Shown here piece by piece: positions 6,960-14,975 of a DNA stretch of 39,246 nt. Numbering within the stretch: the stretch's first letter is position 1; every line of letters begins with the position of its first letter. The notes under the pieces are model-generated. The model had not been told where the DNA came from. It saw only the letters and a list, made by a program, of their open reading frames with translations, and did not search any database. The stretch covers positions 1 through 39,246 of the forward strand of contig CALMYL010000015.1 of NCBI GenBank assembly GCA_937873695.1. Direction: 5' to 3'. Source of the DNA: an uncultured Ignavibacteria bacterium (lineage in GTDB: Bacteria; Bacteroidota; Ignavibacteria; Tepidaquicellales; OLB5). Both the position numbers and the translations under genes were made by a program.

Positions 6960-9353
6960 ATGGGACCATATTTAATTTACGGTGCATTTGCAGGCGCCAT
7001 TTTATCTTCTATACTTTATTTCCTTTCATCAGGCGGCACTGCTAAATACGTTAAACAGGCAAGAATGCTTTTTCATGTTTCTGCCATATTGACAATTTCT
7101 TCAACCGCGTTCCTGCTGTATCTTATTATGACGCACCAGTTCCAGTACACATATGTGTGGAACTATTCATCCCGCGACCTTCCGTGGAATCTGCTGCTGG
7201 CTACATTCTACGCAGGACAGGAAGGCAGTTTCCATTTATGGGCATTCCTGATGGCATTACTTGGAGTATTCTTACTCCCCTATCTTGCCAACAGAGATTC
7301 AGAAAAACTGCCCGGCAACGTACCAAATGATACTTACGAACCGCTTGTGATGGGAACATTTACTCTCCTTTCGGCTTTTTTACTTTTTATCATGATAATT
7401 AAATCACCGTACATGTTTGTATGGCAGTCTTTCCCGGCAGATGTTCAGGTAGGATTTATACCGGAAGACGGCCGCGGACTTAATCCACTGCTGCAAAATT
7501 TCTGGATGACTATTCACCCGCCAATATTATTCACGGGTTTTACATCTCTTTCTATACCATTCAGTTTTGCTATTGCCGCACTCATAAAGAACAGGTATGA
7601 TAAATGGATGAAACTGGCACTCCCCTGGACACTCTTTGGAGGAATGATATTAGGACTCGGCATCATGCTTGGCGGTTATTGGGCTTACGGCGTTCTTGGC
7701 TGGGGCGGTTACTGGGCATGGGATCCGGTTGAAAATTCATCATTTGTACCCTGGCTTCTTATCATTGGAGCAATTCATACAATGGTTGCCGAAGAAAAAG
7801 TAGGTAAATATAAAAGAACAAGTTTGATACTGTGCATACTTGCCTATGCTATGGTGCTGTATTCCACATTCTTGACTCGAAGCGGCGTTTTGGGTGATGC
7901 TTCAGTACATTCGTTTGTAGATCCCGGGCAGGAAGTATATCTGTTCCTTGTGGTTTTCCTCAGTCTATTTGCAGGCGGCGGACTTGCTCTCATTGGTTTC
8001 AGATACAAAAGTTTGAGAACAGAAAAGTCTGAAGGTCAGGTAAACCTTCTTTCAAGAGAGTCAGCATTATTTGTAGGAGCTATTACTATCTGCGCAACCG
8101 CGCTTGTGATTGCTGTTGGCACAAGCTGGCCAATTATCAGCAAAGGGACCGTTGAACCTGATTTTTATAACAGGATGAACCTGCCTCTGGCAATTCTTAT
8201 TGCCGCTATAAACGGCATCAGCATTCTGCTGAGATGGAAGCATTCTGATGAGAAGTCTTTTTTCAAGAGTCTGTATATCCCGCTTGGTTTTACCGGTGCA
8301 ATTACAATAGTGCTGGTAATAATGGGAGTAAGGGACTTTTTGATGGCTCTTCTTGCAGCAGCATCTTTCTTCGCGGTATTTATAAATGGCGAAATAGCTT
8401 ATACGATTTTCAGGAAAAATAAATCAAAGGCAGGCGCGTACATTGCTCACATGGGCGTGATGCTGCTTTTCCTTGGTGTAATTGGTTCAGCAAGATATTC
8501 CGAAGAGGAAAATGTCTCGTTGCCTCTGGGGGAGACCAAAGAAGTACTGGGAGGATATATGCTTACCTATAAAGGAGCCACAGAGATCCCAGGCGATCAT
8601 GAAAAATATCACTTTAATGTTATCGTACAGAAAGATGACAGGGCATTTTTGCTCCAACCGGTAATGTATTACAGTGAATATTCAGAAGGCATTATGAAGA
8701 ATCCGGATATCGCGAACCTGGTAACTAAGGACCTGTATCTCTCGCCAATGGCGCTGGAAGAGCCGGGACAATTCACACCGAACGATATCCACACATTTCA
8801 GAAGGGTGAAGAAAAAGAAATAAACGGTATGAAGATCAAGTTCATAGATTTTGACCGTTCGAAATTCAACCGTGATGATATGGAAGCCGGCACAATGAAT
8901 ATTATGGGTGCCGAGCTTGAAGTTACTATAGACGGGAAAACCGAAAAAGTAATAGCCGAACAGGAAATGTCACAAAACGGTTCTAATCCCATACCTGTAA
9001 AACCACTGGGAAATGATAGCTATACGTTCTACCTGACAAAATTAAGCGTAGCCGGTGAATCAACCGTTGATATTGCCGTAATTGATGATAACAAAATGCA
9101 GCAGGAGCAGGGCGCTCCGGAAACACTTGTGCTTACGGCAAGTGTGAAGCCTTTCATTAACCTGGTTTGGGGCGGCACAATAGTAATGGTTCTTGGATTT
9201 TACTTCTCGCTGATCGCCCGTCACCGCAGGATTAAATCAGAGACCCGTAAATCAGAGCATTTGAGCTCAAACGGCAATGGTCACTCCAACGGCAATGGTA
9301 ACAATAAATCTCACCACAACAAGAAACACAAACACGCCGAAGAAGAAATATAA
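6960..9353 (+). CDS. ccmF: Cytochrome c haem lyase subunit CcmF
   Basis: A 797-residue polytopic inner-membrane protein of the CcmF/CcsA haem-handling superfamily. The haem-binding WWD signature is clear at about residues 237-265 (GYWAYGVLGWGGYWAWDPVENSSFVPW), and the upstream IHPPILFTGF segment carries a conserved His. A large periplasmic domain follows (about 515-720, including DIANLVTKDLYLSP, typical of CcmF), then a last membrane helix (VWGGTIVMVLGFYFSLIA). CcmF, with CcmH in other bacteria, ligates haem to CXXCH motifs, which fits a locus with over 70 such motifs. It is longer than the usual ~650 residues. The last ~35 residues are a low-complexity Asn/Gly/His/Lys tail that may bind metal or be disordered. 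A terminator follows. Confidence 0.92.
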   Translation: MGPYLIYGAFAGAILSSILYFLSSGGTAKYVKQARMLFHVSAILTISSTAFLLYLIMTHQFQYTYVWNYSSRDLPWNLLLATFYAGQEGSFHLWAFLMALLGVFLLPYLANRDSEKLPGNVPNDTYEPLVMGTFTLLSAFLLFIMIIKSPYMFVWQSFPADVQVGFIPEDGRGLNPLLQNFWMTIHPPILFTGFTSLSIPFSFAIAALIKNRYDKWMKLALPWTLFGGMILGLGIMLGGYWAYGVLGWGGYWAWDPVENSSFVPWLLIIGAIHTMVAEEKVGKYKRTSLILCILAYAMVLYSTFLTRSGVLGDASVHSFVDPGQEVYLFLVVFLSLFAGGGLALIGFRYKSLRTEKSEGQVNLLSRESALFVGAITICATALVIAVGTSWPIISKGTVEPDFYNRMNLPLAILIAAINGISILLRWKHSDEKSFFKSLYIPLGFTGAITIVLVIMGVRDFLMALLAAASFFAVFINGEIAYTIFRKNKSKAGAYIAHMGVMLLFLGVIGSARYSEEENVSLPLGETKEVLGGYMLTYKGATEIPGDHEKYHFNVIVQKDDRAFLLQPVMYYSEYSEGIMKNPDIANLVTKDLYLSPMALEEPGQFTPNDIHTFQKGEEKEINGMKIKFIDFDRSKFNRDDMEAGTMNIMGAELEVTIDGKTEKVIAEQEMSQNGSNPIPVKPLGNDSYTFYLTKLSVAGESTVDIAVIDDNKMQQEQGAPETLVLTASVKPFINLVWGGTIVMVLGFYFSLIARHRRIKSETRKSEHLSSNGNGHSNGNGNNKSHHNKKHKHAEEEI

Positions 9354-9378
9354 CAGTTTTCTATTTTTGGGATTCACA

Positions 9379-9407
9379 AAAGACGGCTATTTAGCCGTCT
9401 TTTTTTT
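9379..9407 (+). terminator. Rho-independent terminator after ccmF
   Basis: Stem AGACGGCT / AGCCGTCT with a four-base loop, followed by eight T. It lies about 25 bases after the ccmF stop. Confidence 0.9.
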
Positions 9408-9475
9408 GTAATGCCTTCAACAAAGAGTTTACATTTATTTACATCTTTCTTGGGATAATTTCACGATCGATGTAT

Positions 9476-9483
9476 TATTTTTG
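9476..9483 (+). promoter_or_regulatory. Possible -7 box TATTTTTG
   Basis: This matches TAnnTTTG, 43 bases before the preferred start at 9527. An upstream TTG at 9450-9452 is 23 bases away, slightly more than the usual 19-21, so the -33 assignment is weak. Confidence 0.35.
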
Positions 9484-9526
9484 TAATATAGTTCTTTTAG
9501 GAATTACAACATCAAACGACAAAGTC

Positions 9527-10309
9527 ATGAAAAATAAGATAATTATGATCATGGCTCTTGCTATCATCTCATCCATATCCGCTGCACTAAGTTTTATATC
9601 CGCTGAACCGAGCACAATAAACAAAATATTGCCTGTAAACCTTGACTTGTCATCGCTGACAGATGATGAACGTGAAAGTGTGATTTATATGCGCGAAGAA
9701 GAGAAACTTGCACGTGACGTGTATAAAATGATGTACGCAAAGTACGATCTGCGCCCGTTCAGGAACATTAAACAGGCTGAGCAAACACATATGGACCTTA
9801 TGAAAGACCTGCTGACAAAATACGGCATTGATGACCCTGTAAGCTCTGATGAAACAGGCAGCTTCACAAATGCGGAATTGAAAGAGCTTTATACAAAACT
9901 GATAGAACAAGGTAACTTATCACTGGTTGACGCATTAAAAGCCGGCGCACTTATCGAAGAAACAGATATAGCTGATCTTGATAAACAGCTTAAAGTCACT
10001 CAAAACAAAGATATTAAAGATACATATGACTACCTCAGGTACGGCTCTGAAAATCATTTGCGCGCATTTGTAAGGAACTTAAGATCCAACGGAGTAGAAT
10101 ATACACCGGTCGTGCTTTCTAAAGAAGACTTTGATAAAATTATCAGCGCAGAAAATTCAGGTAATAATAATAACCGCGGATATTTTAACTGCCGAAACAG
10201 ATGTGACGGCACAGGAAAAGGCAGAGGCAATGGAAGAGGTCTTGGTGATGGTTTCGGAAACGGCAGGTACTATAGAGATTGCCCGAATAGTAACTGCATA
10301 TACAGATAA
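9527..10309 (+). CDS. DUF2202 ferritin-like secreted protein
   Basis: The frame is open from 9470, but the ATG at 9527 is preferred because a signal peptide begins there (MKNKIIMIMALAIISSISAALSFISA). The mature protein is a four-helix DUF2202 domain: REEEKLARDVYKMMY, EQTHMDLM and ENHLRAFVRNL supply the repeated Glu and ExxH-type residues expected for a ferritin-like di-metal site. The last ~45 residues are a Gly/Asn/Arg-rich tail with several cysteines (CRNRCDGTGKGRGNGRG), unlike the helical core. The biochemical role of DUF2202 proteins is not settled; metal storage or oxidation is an inference. It is a single gene with its own terminator. Confidence 0.82.
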   Translation: MKNKIIMIMALAIISSISAALSFISAEPSTINKILPVNLDLSSLTDDERESVIYMREEEKLARDVYKMMYAKYDLRPFRNIKQAEQTHMDLMKDLLTKYGIDDPVSSDETGSFTNAELKELYTKLIEQGNLSLVDALKAGALIEETDIADLDKQLKVTQNKDIKDTYDYLRYGSENHLRAFVRNLRSNGVEYTPVVLSKEDFDKIISAENSGNNNNRGYFNCRNRCDGTGKGRGNGRGLGDGFGNGRYYRDCPNSNCIYR

Positions 10310-10339
10310 CTTCCGCCTTTCAGCTGAAAATGATACTTG

Positions 10340-10369
10340 AAGACGACTTAAACAGGTCGTCTTTTTTTT
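10340..10369 (+). terminator. Rho-independent terminator after DUF2202 gene
   Basis: Stem AAGACGAC / GTCGTCTT with an eight-base loop and a run of T. Confidence 0.85.
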
Positions 10370-10734
10370 GCCCCTTAGCTATTATTTGTTAAAAAGCAGC
10401 AAGGATGGAAAGATTCTATATTCAGATAACATTCAGATTCAACAAACAGGGTGACCCCTCTTGAAGGATCACCCCGTTATTTATGTAGTATATAGCAAGT
10501 TATGCATTCAACTGGTGCAGCCTGTATTTTGCACCTGTGATGAATACAAGATCAGATTTTAGACTCCCTCCCCCCTTCGGGGTACTCCCCACGTGCAGGG
10601 GCAGTCCTACGGCTTTCAAAGGGGGAGACGTGAGTTCTAATAAGTCAAGACTTCGCTACCACTTCGTGATATCAAACTAAGCGCTCACATCCTCTCACTT
10701 CGTGAGAATAAGTCCGGCGCTCAGGATTTACAAA
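10370..10734. other. Convergent intergenic region with hairpins and a GC-rich repeat-like block
   Basis: There is no gene here. The stretch contains an imperfect hairpin (10449-10474, GGGTGA...TCACCC), a GC-rich palindromic block (10561-10632) and a small perfect hairpin TCTCAC-TTC-GTGAGA (10693-10707). It lies between the ends of the DUF2202 gene and the minus-strand cytochrome operon. One of these hairpins probably terminates the operon, but none has a classic U-tract in the minus orientation. Confidence 0.5.
10561..10632. repeat. GC-rich palindromic intergenic element
   Basis: The block begins with CTCCCTCCCCCCTT and ends with AAAGGGGGAG, so its ends are inverted repeats. An inner hairpin CCCC-ACGTGCA-GGGG lies at 10587-10601. 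Base composition is strikingly richer in G+C than the surrounding spacer. This looks like a REP- or MITE-like interspersed element, but only one copy is in the window, so the dispersed nature is inferred. Confidence 0.45.
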
Positions 10735-11583
10735 TCAATAATTCACCTGGCCGTTTATGTGCAATTCCTTATCAATTATCTGTCCCTGTCCGTTCATTAC
10801 AGAACTGTGGCAAACATAGCATGTAGTGCTTGTCATGAACGAAAAATGCGGTTCAGTAAATACACCGTTCACCCGCGGAGTTGGATTCCCTGTATTCGGG
10901 TCACCATGGCAAGTGCCGCAAACAACACTTCCCGGGTTTGTCCACACTCCAATAGCATCAGCATTTCCTTCCTTAAATGTACCATGACAATAAACGCTTG
11001 AGCAGGTTGCCGTATTTCTATCCCATGTGGGATTTGGTCTTATTGGTCCGCCAAGAGTATCATGAGCTCGGGTGCCGAACACTATTTCAGCAATACCGTC
11101 AGGATCGGGTCCGATATGGTTCGGGTCATCAAATCCGTTTATATCCCTGTGACAATCTTCGCAGCTAAGCGCGGCACCGTAAATTGAATAGCGATGACTC
11201 ATGTGAACGCCTACGCCCAATGAAGATACAGAAGTATCGCCATTAAGCGCGCTTGGCGGATTAGCATGATCTGAGTTGCCGTGGCATGTTCTGCAGTTCT
11301 CAGGTCCGTTGCTGTTTGAGTGGCAGCCTAAACAGCTTGAGCCTGAAGTACCGCCTGAGTAATCGCCCCCGTGGCAGGTTTTGCATGCACCAAGGTTCCA
11401 TTTGTTTGCAGCAATATAGAGTCCATGGAAATTACTGCTTGAAGGATTGCTCCAACCGGCTGCATGCGATCTTATTTCCGGTGCCAGTGTTACGCTATTA
11501 TCCAGTTCACTGCATCCCTGTGAGATCAGAAGCGAGACAATGAAAGCAATGAATAATCCGTAAAACAATATTATCTTTTTCAT
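10735..11583 (-). CDS. Seven-haem outer-membrane lipoprotein cytochrome c
   Basis: A 282-residue protein with a lipoprotein signal (LLISQGC, Cys24). Seven haem motifs in order: CKTCH, CLGCH, CRTCH, CEDCH, CSSVYCH (CX4CH), CGTCH, CYVCH. Mixed CXXCH and CX4CH spacing is typical of the Geobacter-type CxxxxCH/CxxCH outer-membrane cytochromes (OmcB-like), which face outward in porin-cytochrome complexes. It is the last gene of the operon, 20 bases after the 14-haem cytochrome and near the beta-barrel gene. This supports a porin, periplasmic cytochrome and outer-membrane cytochrome trio. It is smaller than the 12-haem OmcB. Surface exposure is inferred from family and context, not visible in sequence. 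Confidence 0.82.
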   Translation of the reverse strand: MKKIILFYGLFIAFIVSLLISQGCSELDNSVTLAPEIRSHAAGWSNPSSSNFHGLYIAANKWNLGACKTCHGGDYSGGTSGSSCLGCHSNSNGPENCRTCHGNSDHANPPSALNGDTSVSSLGVGVHMSHRYSIYGAALSCEDCHRDINGFDDPNHIGPDPDGIAEIVFGTRAHDTLGGPIRPNPTWDRNTATCSSVYCHGTFKEGNADAIGVWTNPGSVVCGTCHGDPNTGNPTPRVNGVFTEPHFSFMTSTTCYVCHSSVMNGQGQIIDKELHINGQVNY

Positions 11584-11603
11584 TACATGTAGAATTAATT
11601 TTT

Positions 11604-12893
11604 TTATTTCCTGAATTTATCGTTATCATTACTGTGGCAATAACCGCAGAATCCCCTGCCTGCAACGCCTGTTGGTTTTGCATTTGCATCTGTATGACAG
11701 CTGTAGCAGTTTGCGCCTTCGGTATCGTGCCATATTCCCTTTTCATCTCTCATAAAACCTGTTTCATGCGTTTTGGGGTTAGTTCCTTTAACGCCATCAT
11801 TATCAAAGTGGCATTTAACACATGCCGGGTCTCTGCCTTCAACATCGTGGCATGAAGCACATGATTCAATATCTTTCTTCGCAAGATCCGAATGCAGCCC
11901 GCCGCCTGTATTTACACCAAATGTAGTAAACCCTGCTACCTGGTGAGAGGTTGGCGTAATTCCTGTCACTAACTCGCCTCCGTTCTGGTGGCACTCAGCA
12001 CAGAATGTGCTTTGTTCATGGCAGGTTTTGCACTCAAAACTCTTTTGGTTTGCATCAAGTCCGTGGGTAAATTTGTAATTTAAACTATGCGCAGTAGTTA
12101 GTTTCTGCAGCGCAGTTCTGTCTGTTCTTACCCCGGTTTCTTTTGTATAATAGGGCGCATAGAATCCCTGTTTGGTATTGTTGCCGTTAAACCCAACCGG
12201 TGTGTGGCATGCCTGGCATAAATTATTGCTGTGGCACATCATACAGTTATTTTTACCGCTGGTCATATCAGAAACCTTATGCTCATTTAAGAAGTTGGGG
12301 CTTCTGTGATTTGAAGGCGTTAAATTGGTCAGGTTACTGTGGCAGCTTTCGCAGTTACCAGAGGCTTTTTGAGTATTGTGGCAGCTGTAGCAGCTTTCCA
12401 TGTTGGGAATTCCTGAAAAGACAACTTCTTTTGAATATTTTACGTTATCCATTCCGGCATGGCAATCAACACATTGTTTCTTTTCGGAATCGATGTGCTG
12501 CTTGTGCGAGAAAATGAGTTCGGTCTTATTGGTTTTAAGTTTTTTGTACACACCATCATAGTGGCACAGGTTACATGTTTTCTGGTCGTTTACATCATGG
12601 CAGCCGGTACAGTTAGCTTTCTTCGGGTTCAGGTTATCTTTTGATGAAACACTGGTCAGTGCGCCGGTATGGCAATCTTCACATTTAACTCCTGCATCTT
12701 TTACATGCAGCTTATGATCGAACTTAATGATCTTGCTGTTATCATATCTGACAGCTTCATTTTTTACATCAGAAAAAACTTTAGTAACTGAATTCTTATT
12801 GAGGCTTTTGGAATCTTTAACCAGGTAAGCTGTTGAGCTCAGGAAGATTATCAGGCCGGCAATAAGAAATATATATAGTTTAGTTATTTTCAT
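11604..12893 (-). CDS. Fourteen-haem cytochrome c
   Basis: A 429-residue protein with an N-terminal hydrophobic segment (about residues 5-24) that is either a signal peptide or a membrane anchor. Fourteen CXXCH motifs run the length of the protein, from CEDCH near residue 72 to CGYCH near the C-terminus. Numerous extra His residues (for example FDHKLH, FSHKQH) are suitable as distal haem ligands, as in cytochrome c7/c3-like repeats. It starts 14 bases after the beta-barrel gene, so the two are likely translated as a pair. By analogy with OmaB or MtrA it would sit in the periplasm or be plugged into the barrel to carry electrons through the outer membrane. The specific partner assignment is inference. 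Confidence 0.85.
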   Translation of the reverse strand: MKITKLYIFLIAGLIIFLSSTAYLVKDSKSLNKNSVTKVFSDVKNEAVRYDNSKIIKFDHKLHVKDAGVKCEDCHTGALTSVSSKDNLNPKKANCTGCHDVNDQKTCNLCHYDGVYKKLKTNKTELIFSHKQHIDSEKKQCVDCHAGMDNVKYSKEVVFSGIPNMESCYSCHNTQKASGNCESCHSNLTNLTPSNHRSPNFLNEHKVSDMTSGKNNCMMCHSNNLCQACHTPVGFNGNNTKQGFYAPYYTKETGVRTDRTALQKLTTAHSLNYKFTHGLDANQKSFECKTCHEQSTFCAECHQNGGELVTGITPTSHQVAGFTTFGVNTGGGLHSDLAKKDIESCASCHDVEGRDPACVKCHFDNDGVKGTNPKTHETGFMRDEKGIWHDTEGANCYSCHTDANAKPTGVAGRGFCGYCHSNDNDKFRK

Positions 12894-12907
12894 CTCACTA
12901 TTTCCTT

Positions 12908-14239
12908 TTATAATTTCTTAAACAGCCAGTAACTGAATCCCGCAAGGATCCTGGCATCTGATTTATAGATCCTGTTAATTAAAAATTGTCCCTGTATATC
13001 AACGCTGAACTGCGGAATTGGCCGGTATGTAATACCAAGCTGTCCGCTGAAAGCATTGACTTTATCTACTTCGTAATCACCCAGTTTGTAATTGGAATAA
13101 TTAACCGAAGCTGAACCGGAGATCATATTCTTGTAAATATCTTTCTGAATATAAGCTGATACACCATCAGACTCTCCAGAGTATCCCATATAACGGGTCA
13201 GATTAATTCCGTAATTTGGATGAGAGAATCCGGCCTGTATCTTTATGGAATTTGACTTCCCTGAAGAAGGACTTGTGACAAGTACATCGTTCTTTTCATA
13301 GAAAACAAAACCCGCTTTTCCGTAAATATTGATCCCGTTTTTCAGCGTGTAATCAAGACCTCCTGATACTTCCTGGTTTTTACTGTAATTGAATACCCAG
13401 AAAATACTGTTGTAATTGTAATGCGGTTCCCTGTAAATGTACTCGGCAAACCCGCGAAGCTCAGGATTGATCTGAACTCTTACATTCGCTTCAGCGCGGT
13501 ACAGCTTTTTCTGGGTTATATCAAAATATGCTTTGGCATAAAAATTATGCTTCATCATATATGTATAATTCAGGTCAAGCCCAACAAGCTGCTCGGCCGG
13601 ACCGTCAAAAGTAATTGTTCTTTCAACCAGGTTGTAAACGCTGTCTGCGCGGAAAGTGGTATAAGATTCAGGTGTTCTTCTTTTGTTTGAGTAACTTAAA
13701 GAAGCCATCAGGTCCTTTACGCCATAGAAGCTGAACATTCCCCCGAAATGATAATTCTTACTTACATCGGGGTACTTTTTGAATTCATATGTATACGGAG
13801 CGAGGGCGCCTCCGTATACACTGAACTGGTACTCTTTATTTTTTCCGGTTTTCACTTTCAGGAATAACCCGTCAAGTGTTCCCTTTCCTGTTCCGGCAAA
13901 AATATTCTGCCTTCCAAGTTTTACGTCAAGCAAACCGAACAGGTTAGACCCTTTTACATACGCATTATAAAACCGGTATGCAAAACCCCTGCCGGATTTA
14001 CCTACAAGATCCTCTTCGGTCTGTGCCAGTGTATTAAAGCTCCACTGCGCGCCTTTAACTTCCAGAAGGTAATTCTGGTAGCCCCTAAGGTGCATTGTCT
14101 TGGCGCTGGATTCGTTGGAAAGGCTGTCTATTCTTTGCCAGCCGTAAAAATAATTATTAAACCTGAAGTTTACTGATTGCGCAAAAATGCCTCCTGTGAA
14201 CATTAAAGCGCCAATCAGCAGCAATAGTTTAGGTTTCAT
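12908..14239 (-). CDS. Outer-membrane beta-barrel (candidate porin of a porin-cytochrome conduit)
   Basis: A 443-residue protein with a signal peptide (ends GGIFAQ), then a series of alternating amphipathic strands with aromatic girdles (for example NYLLEVKGAQWSFNTLAQ, LDVKLGRQNIFAG) and a terminal strand ending GFSYWLFKKL. No haem motif is present. Length and strand density suit a barrel of roughly 16-20 strands. It sits between the tetrahaem protein and the 14-haem/7-haem pair, where a porin is found in Geobacter-type porin-cytochrome (omb-oma-omc) and MtrCAB loci. I do not recognise a close named family from sequence alone. The conduit role rests on context. Confidence 0.78.
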   Translation of the reverse strand: MKPKLLLLIGALMFTGGIFAQSVNFRFNNYFYGWQRIDSLSNESSAKTMHLRGYQNYLLEVKGAQWSFNTLAQTEEDLVGKSGRGFAYRFYNAYVKGSNLFGLLDVKLGRQNIFAGTGKGTLDGLFLKVKTGKNKEYQFSVYGGALAPYTYEFKKYPDVSKNYHFGGMFSFYGVKDLMASLSYSNKRRTPESYTTFRADSVYNLVERTITFDGPAEQLVGLDLNYTYMMKHNFYAKAYFDITQKKLYRAEANVRVQINPELRGFAEYIYREPHYNYNSIFWVFNYSKNQEVSGGLDYTLKNGINIYGKAGFVFYEKNDVLVTSPSSGKSNSIKIQAGFSHPNYGINLTRYMGYSGESDGVSAYIQKDIYKNMISGSASVNYSNYKLGDYEVDKVNAFSGQLGITYRPIPQFSVDIQGQFLINRIYKSDARILAGFSYWLFKKL

Positions 14240-14303
14240 CTTAATTAAATTTTAGTGAATCGTTATACAGCTGATACTTAATGTATCTTTTTAGTGCCTC
14301 ATT

Positions 14304-14864
14304 TTACTGCGGTTTGTTATGCTGGATCTTCGGCCACATTTCATCATAATTGAAGCTCTTGAAAGTCGGGCTTTCTGAGTTATGACATCCTGTGCAGAAT
14401 GCGGCTTTATCATCATGAATGATAAGACCGTTCTCTTTGGCTTTTTCTTTATCCTTCATTATAGAAAGTTTTTTATATTCAGAACCCGCACCGTGGCAAG
14501 TTTCACACTGAACGCCGTCTTCTTTGCTGAATGTTGATTCAAATTCAGCGGGATCCATATCTTTACCCAGTACATGGCATTTTAAACATGCAGGTGTTTC
14601 AGCTGCAGGTGTAGTAAAGCCTTTATCTTTTGCTATCTTGTCAGCTTCAGGTGTCTGCAGCACTTTAAACGCATTAGAATGTTTGCTGTTCTGCCAGATA
14701 TCGAGCTGTTTGCCCTGGGCATCTGTTTTATGGCATGCGCCAACGCAGGTCTGAACCCCAACATATTTTCCTGTTGCGGCTTTGTGGGCATATTCAGCAA
14801 ATGTAAAACTGTATGCTGCAAGCGCAGCAACAAGCAGTACCGCCAATGTTATTTTCATTTTCAT
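14304..14864 (-). CDS. Tetrahaem cytochrome c554-like periplasmic protein
   Basis: A 186-residue protein with a signal peptide (residues ~1-23, ...SFTFA). Four haem motifs: CVGACH (CX3CH), CLKCH, CETCH, CTGCH. The first, with the following IWQNSKHSNAFKVL, matches the CxxCH...W..S.HA.A pattern of cytochrome c554/c-prime-type multihaem proteins. It is probably a soluble periplasmic electron shuttle between inner-membrane oxidoreductases and the outer-membrane conduit. Unlike nitrifier c554 there is no hydroxylamine oxidoreductase nearby. A GAGG Shine-Dalgarno lies before the ATG. The 111-base gap to the upstream 18-haem gene is the largest in the operon. Confidence 0.85.
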   Translation of the reverse strand: MKMKITLAVLLVAALAAYSFTFAEYAHKAATGKYVGVQTCVGACHKTDAQGKQLDIWQNSKHSNAFKVLQTPEADKIAKDKGFTTPAAETPACLKCHVLGKDMDPAEFESTFSKEDGVQCETCHGAGSEYKKLSIMKDKEKAKENGLIIHDDKAAFCTGCHNSESPTFKSFNYDEMWPKIQHNKPQ

Positions 14865-14975
14865 TTTTTTTACCTCTTCATTAATAGTTTTAATAATGAA
14901 TTTATTAATTTATAAATTTAAAAAAATTTCTGCTTTAAAAACAGCACTTTATAAAATACCGGTTAATTAAAGCGG

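Noticed and set aside
9470-9526. ATG at 9470 as start of the DUF2202 protein
   Set aside because: It overlaps the probable -7 box and places 19 residues before the signal peptide.
10435-10720. Possible CRISPR array in the hairpin-rich spacer
   Set aside because: No unit recurs at regular spacing; the hairpins differ from one another.
10702-11001. Plus-strand ORFs inside the cytochrome genes
   Set aside because: These are antisense to clear CXXCH-bearing frames and show no domain; the repeated Cys/His codons create long open antisense frames.
14304-14864. Hydroxylamine/nitrite pathway role suggested by the c554-like protein
   Set aside because: There is no hydroxylamine oxidoreductase, NrfA (CXXCK) or nitrite reductase in the locus; the context fits electron transfer better.
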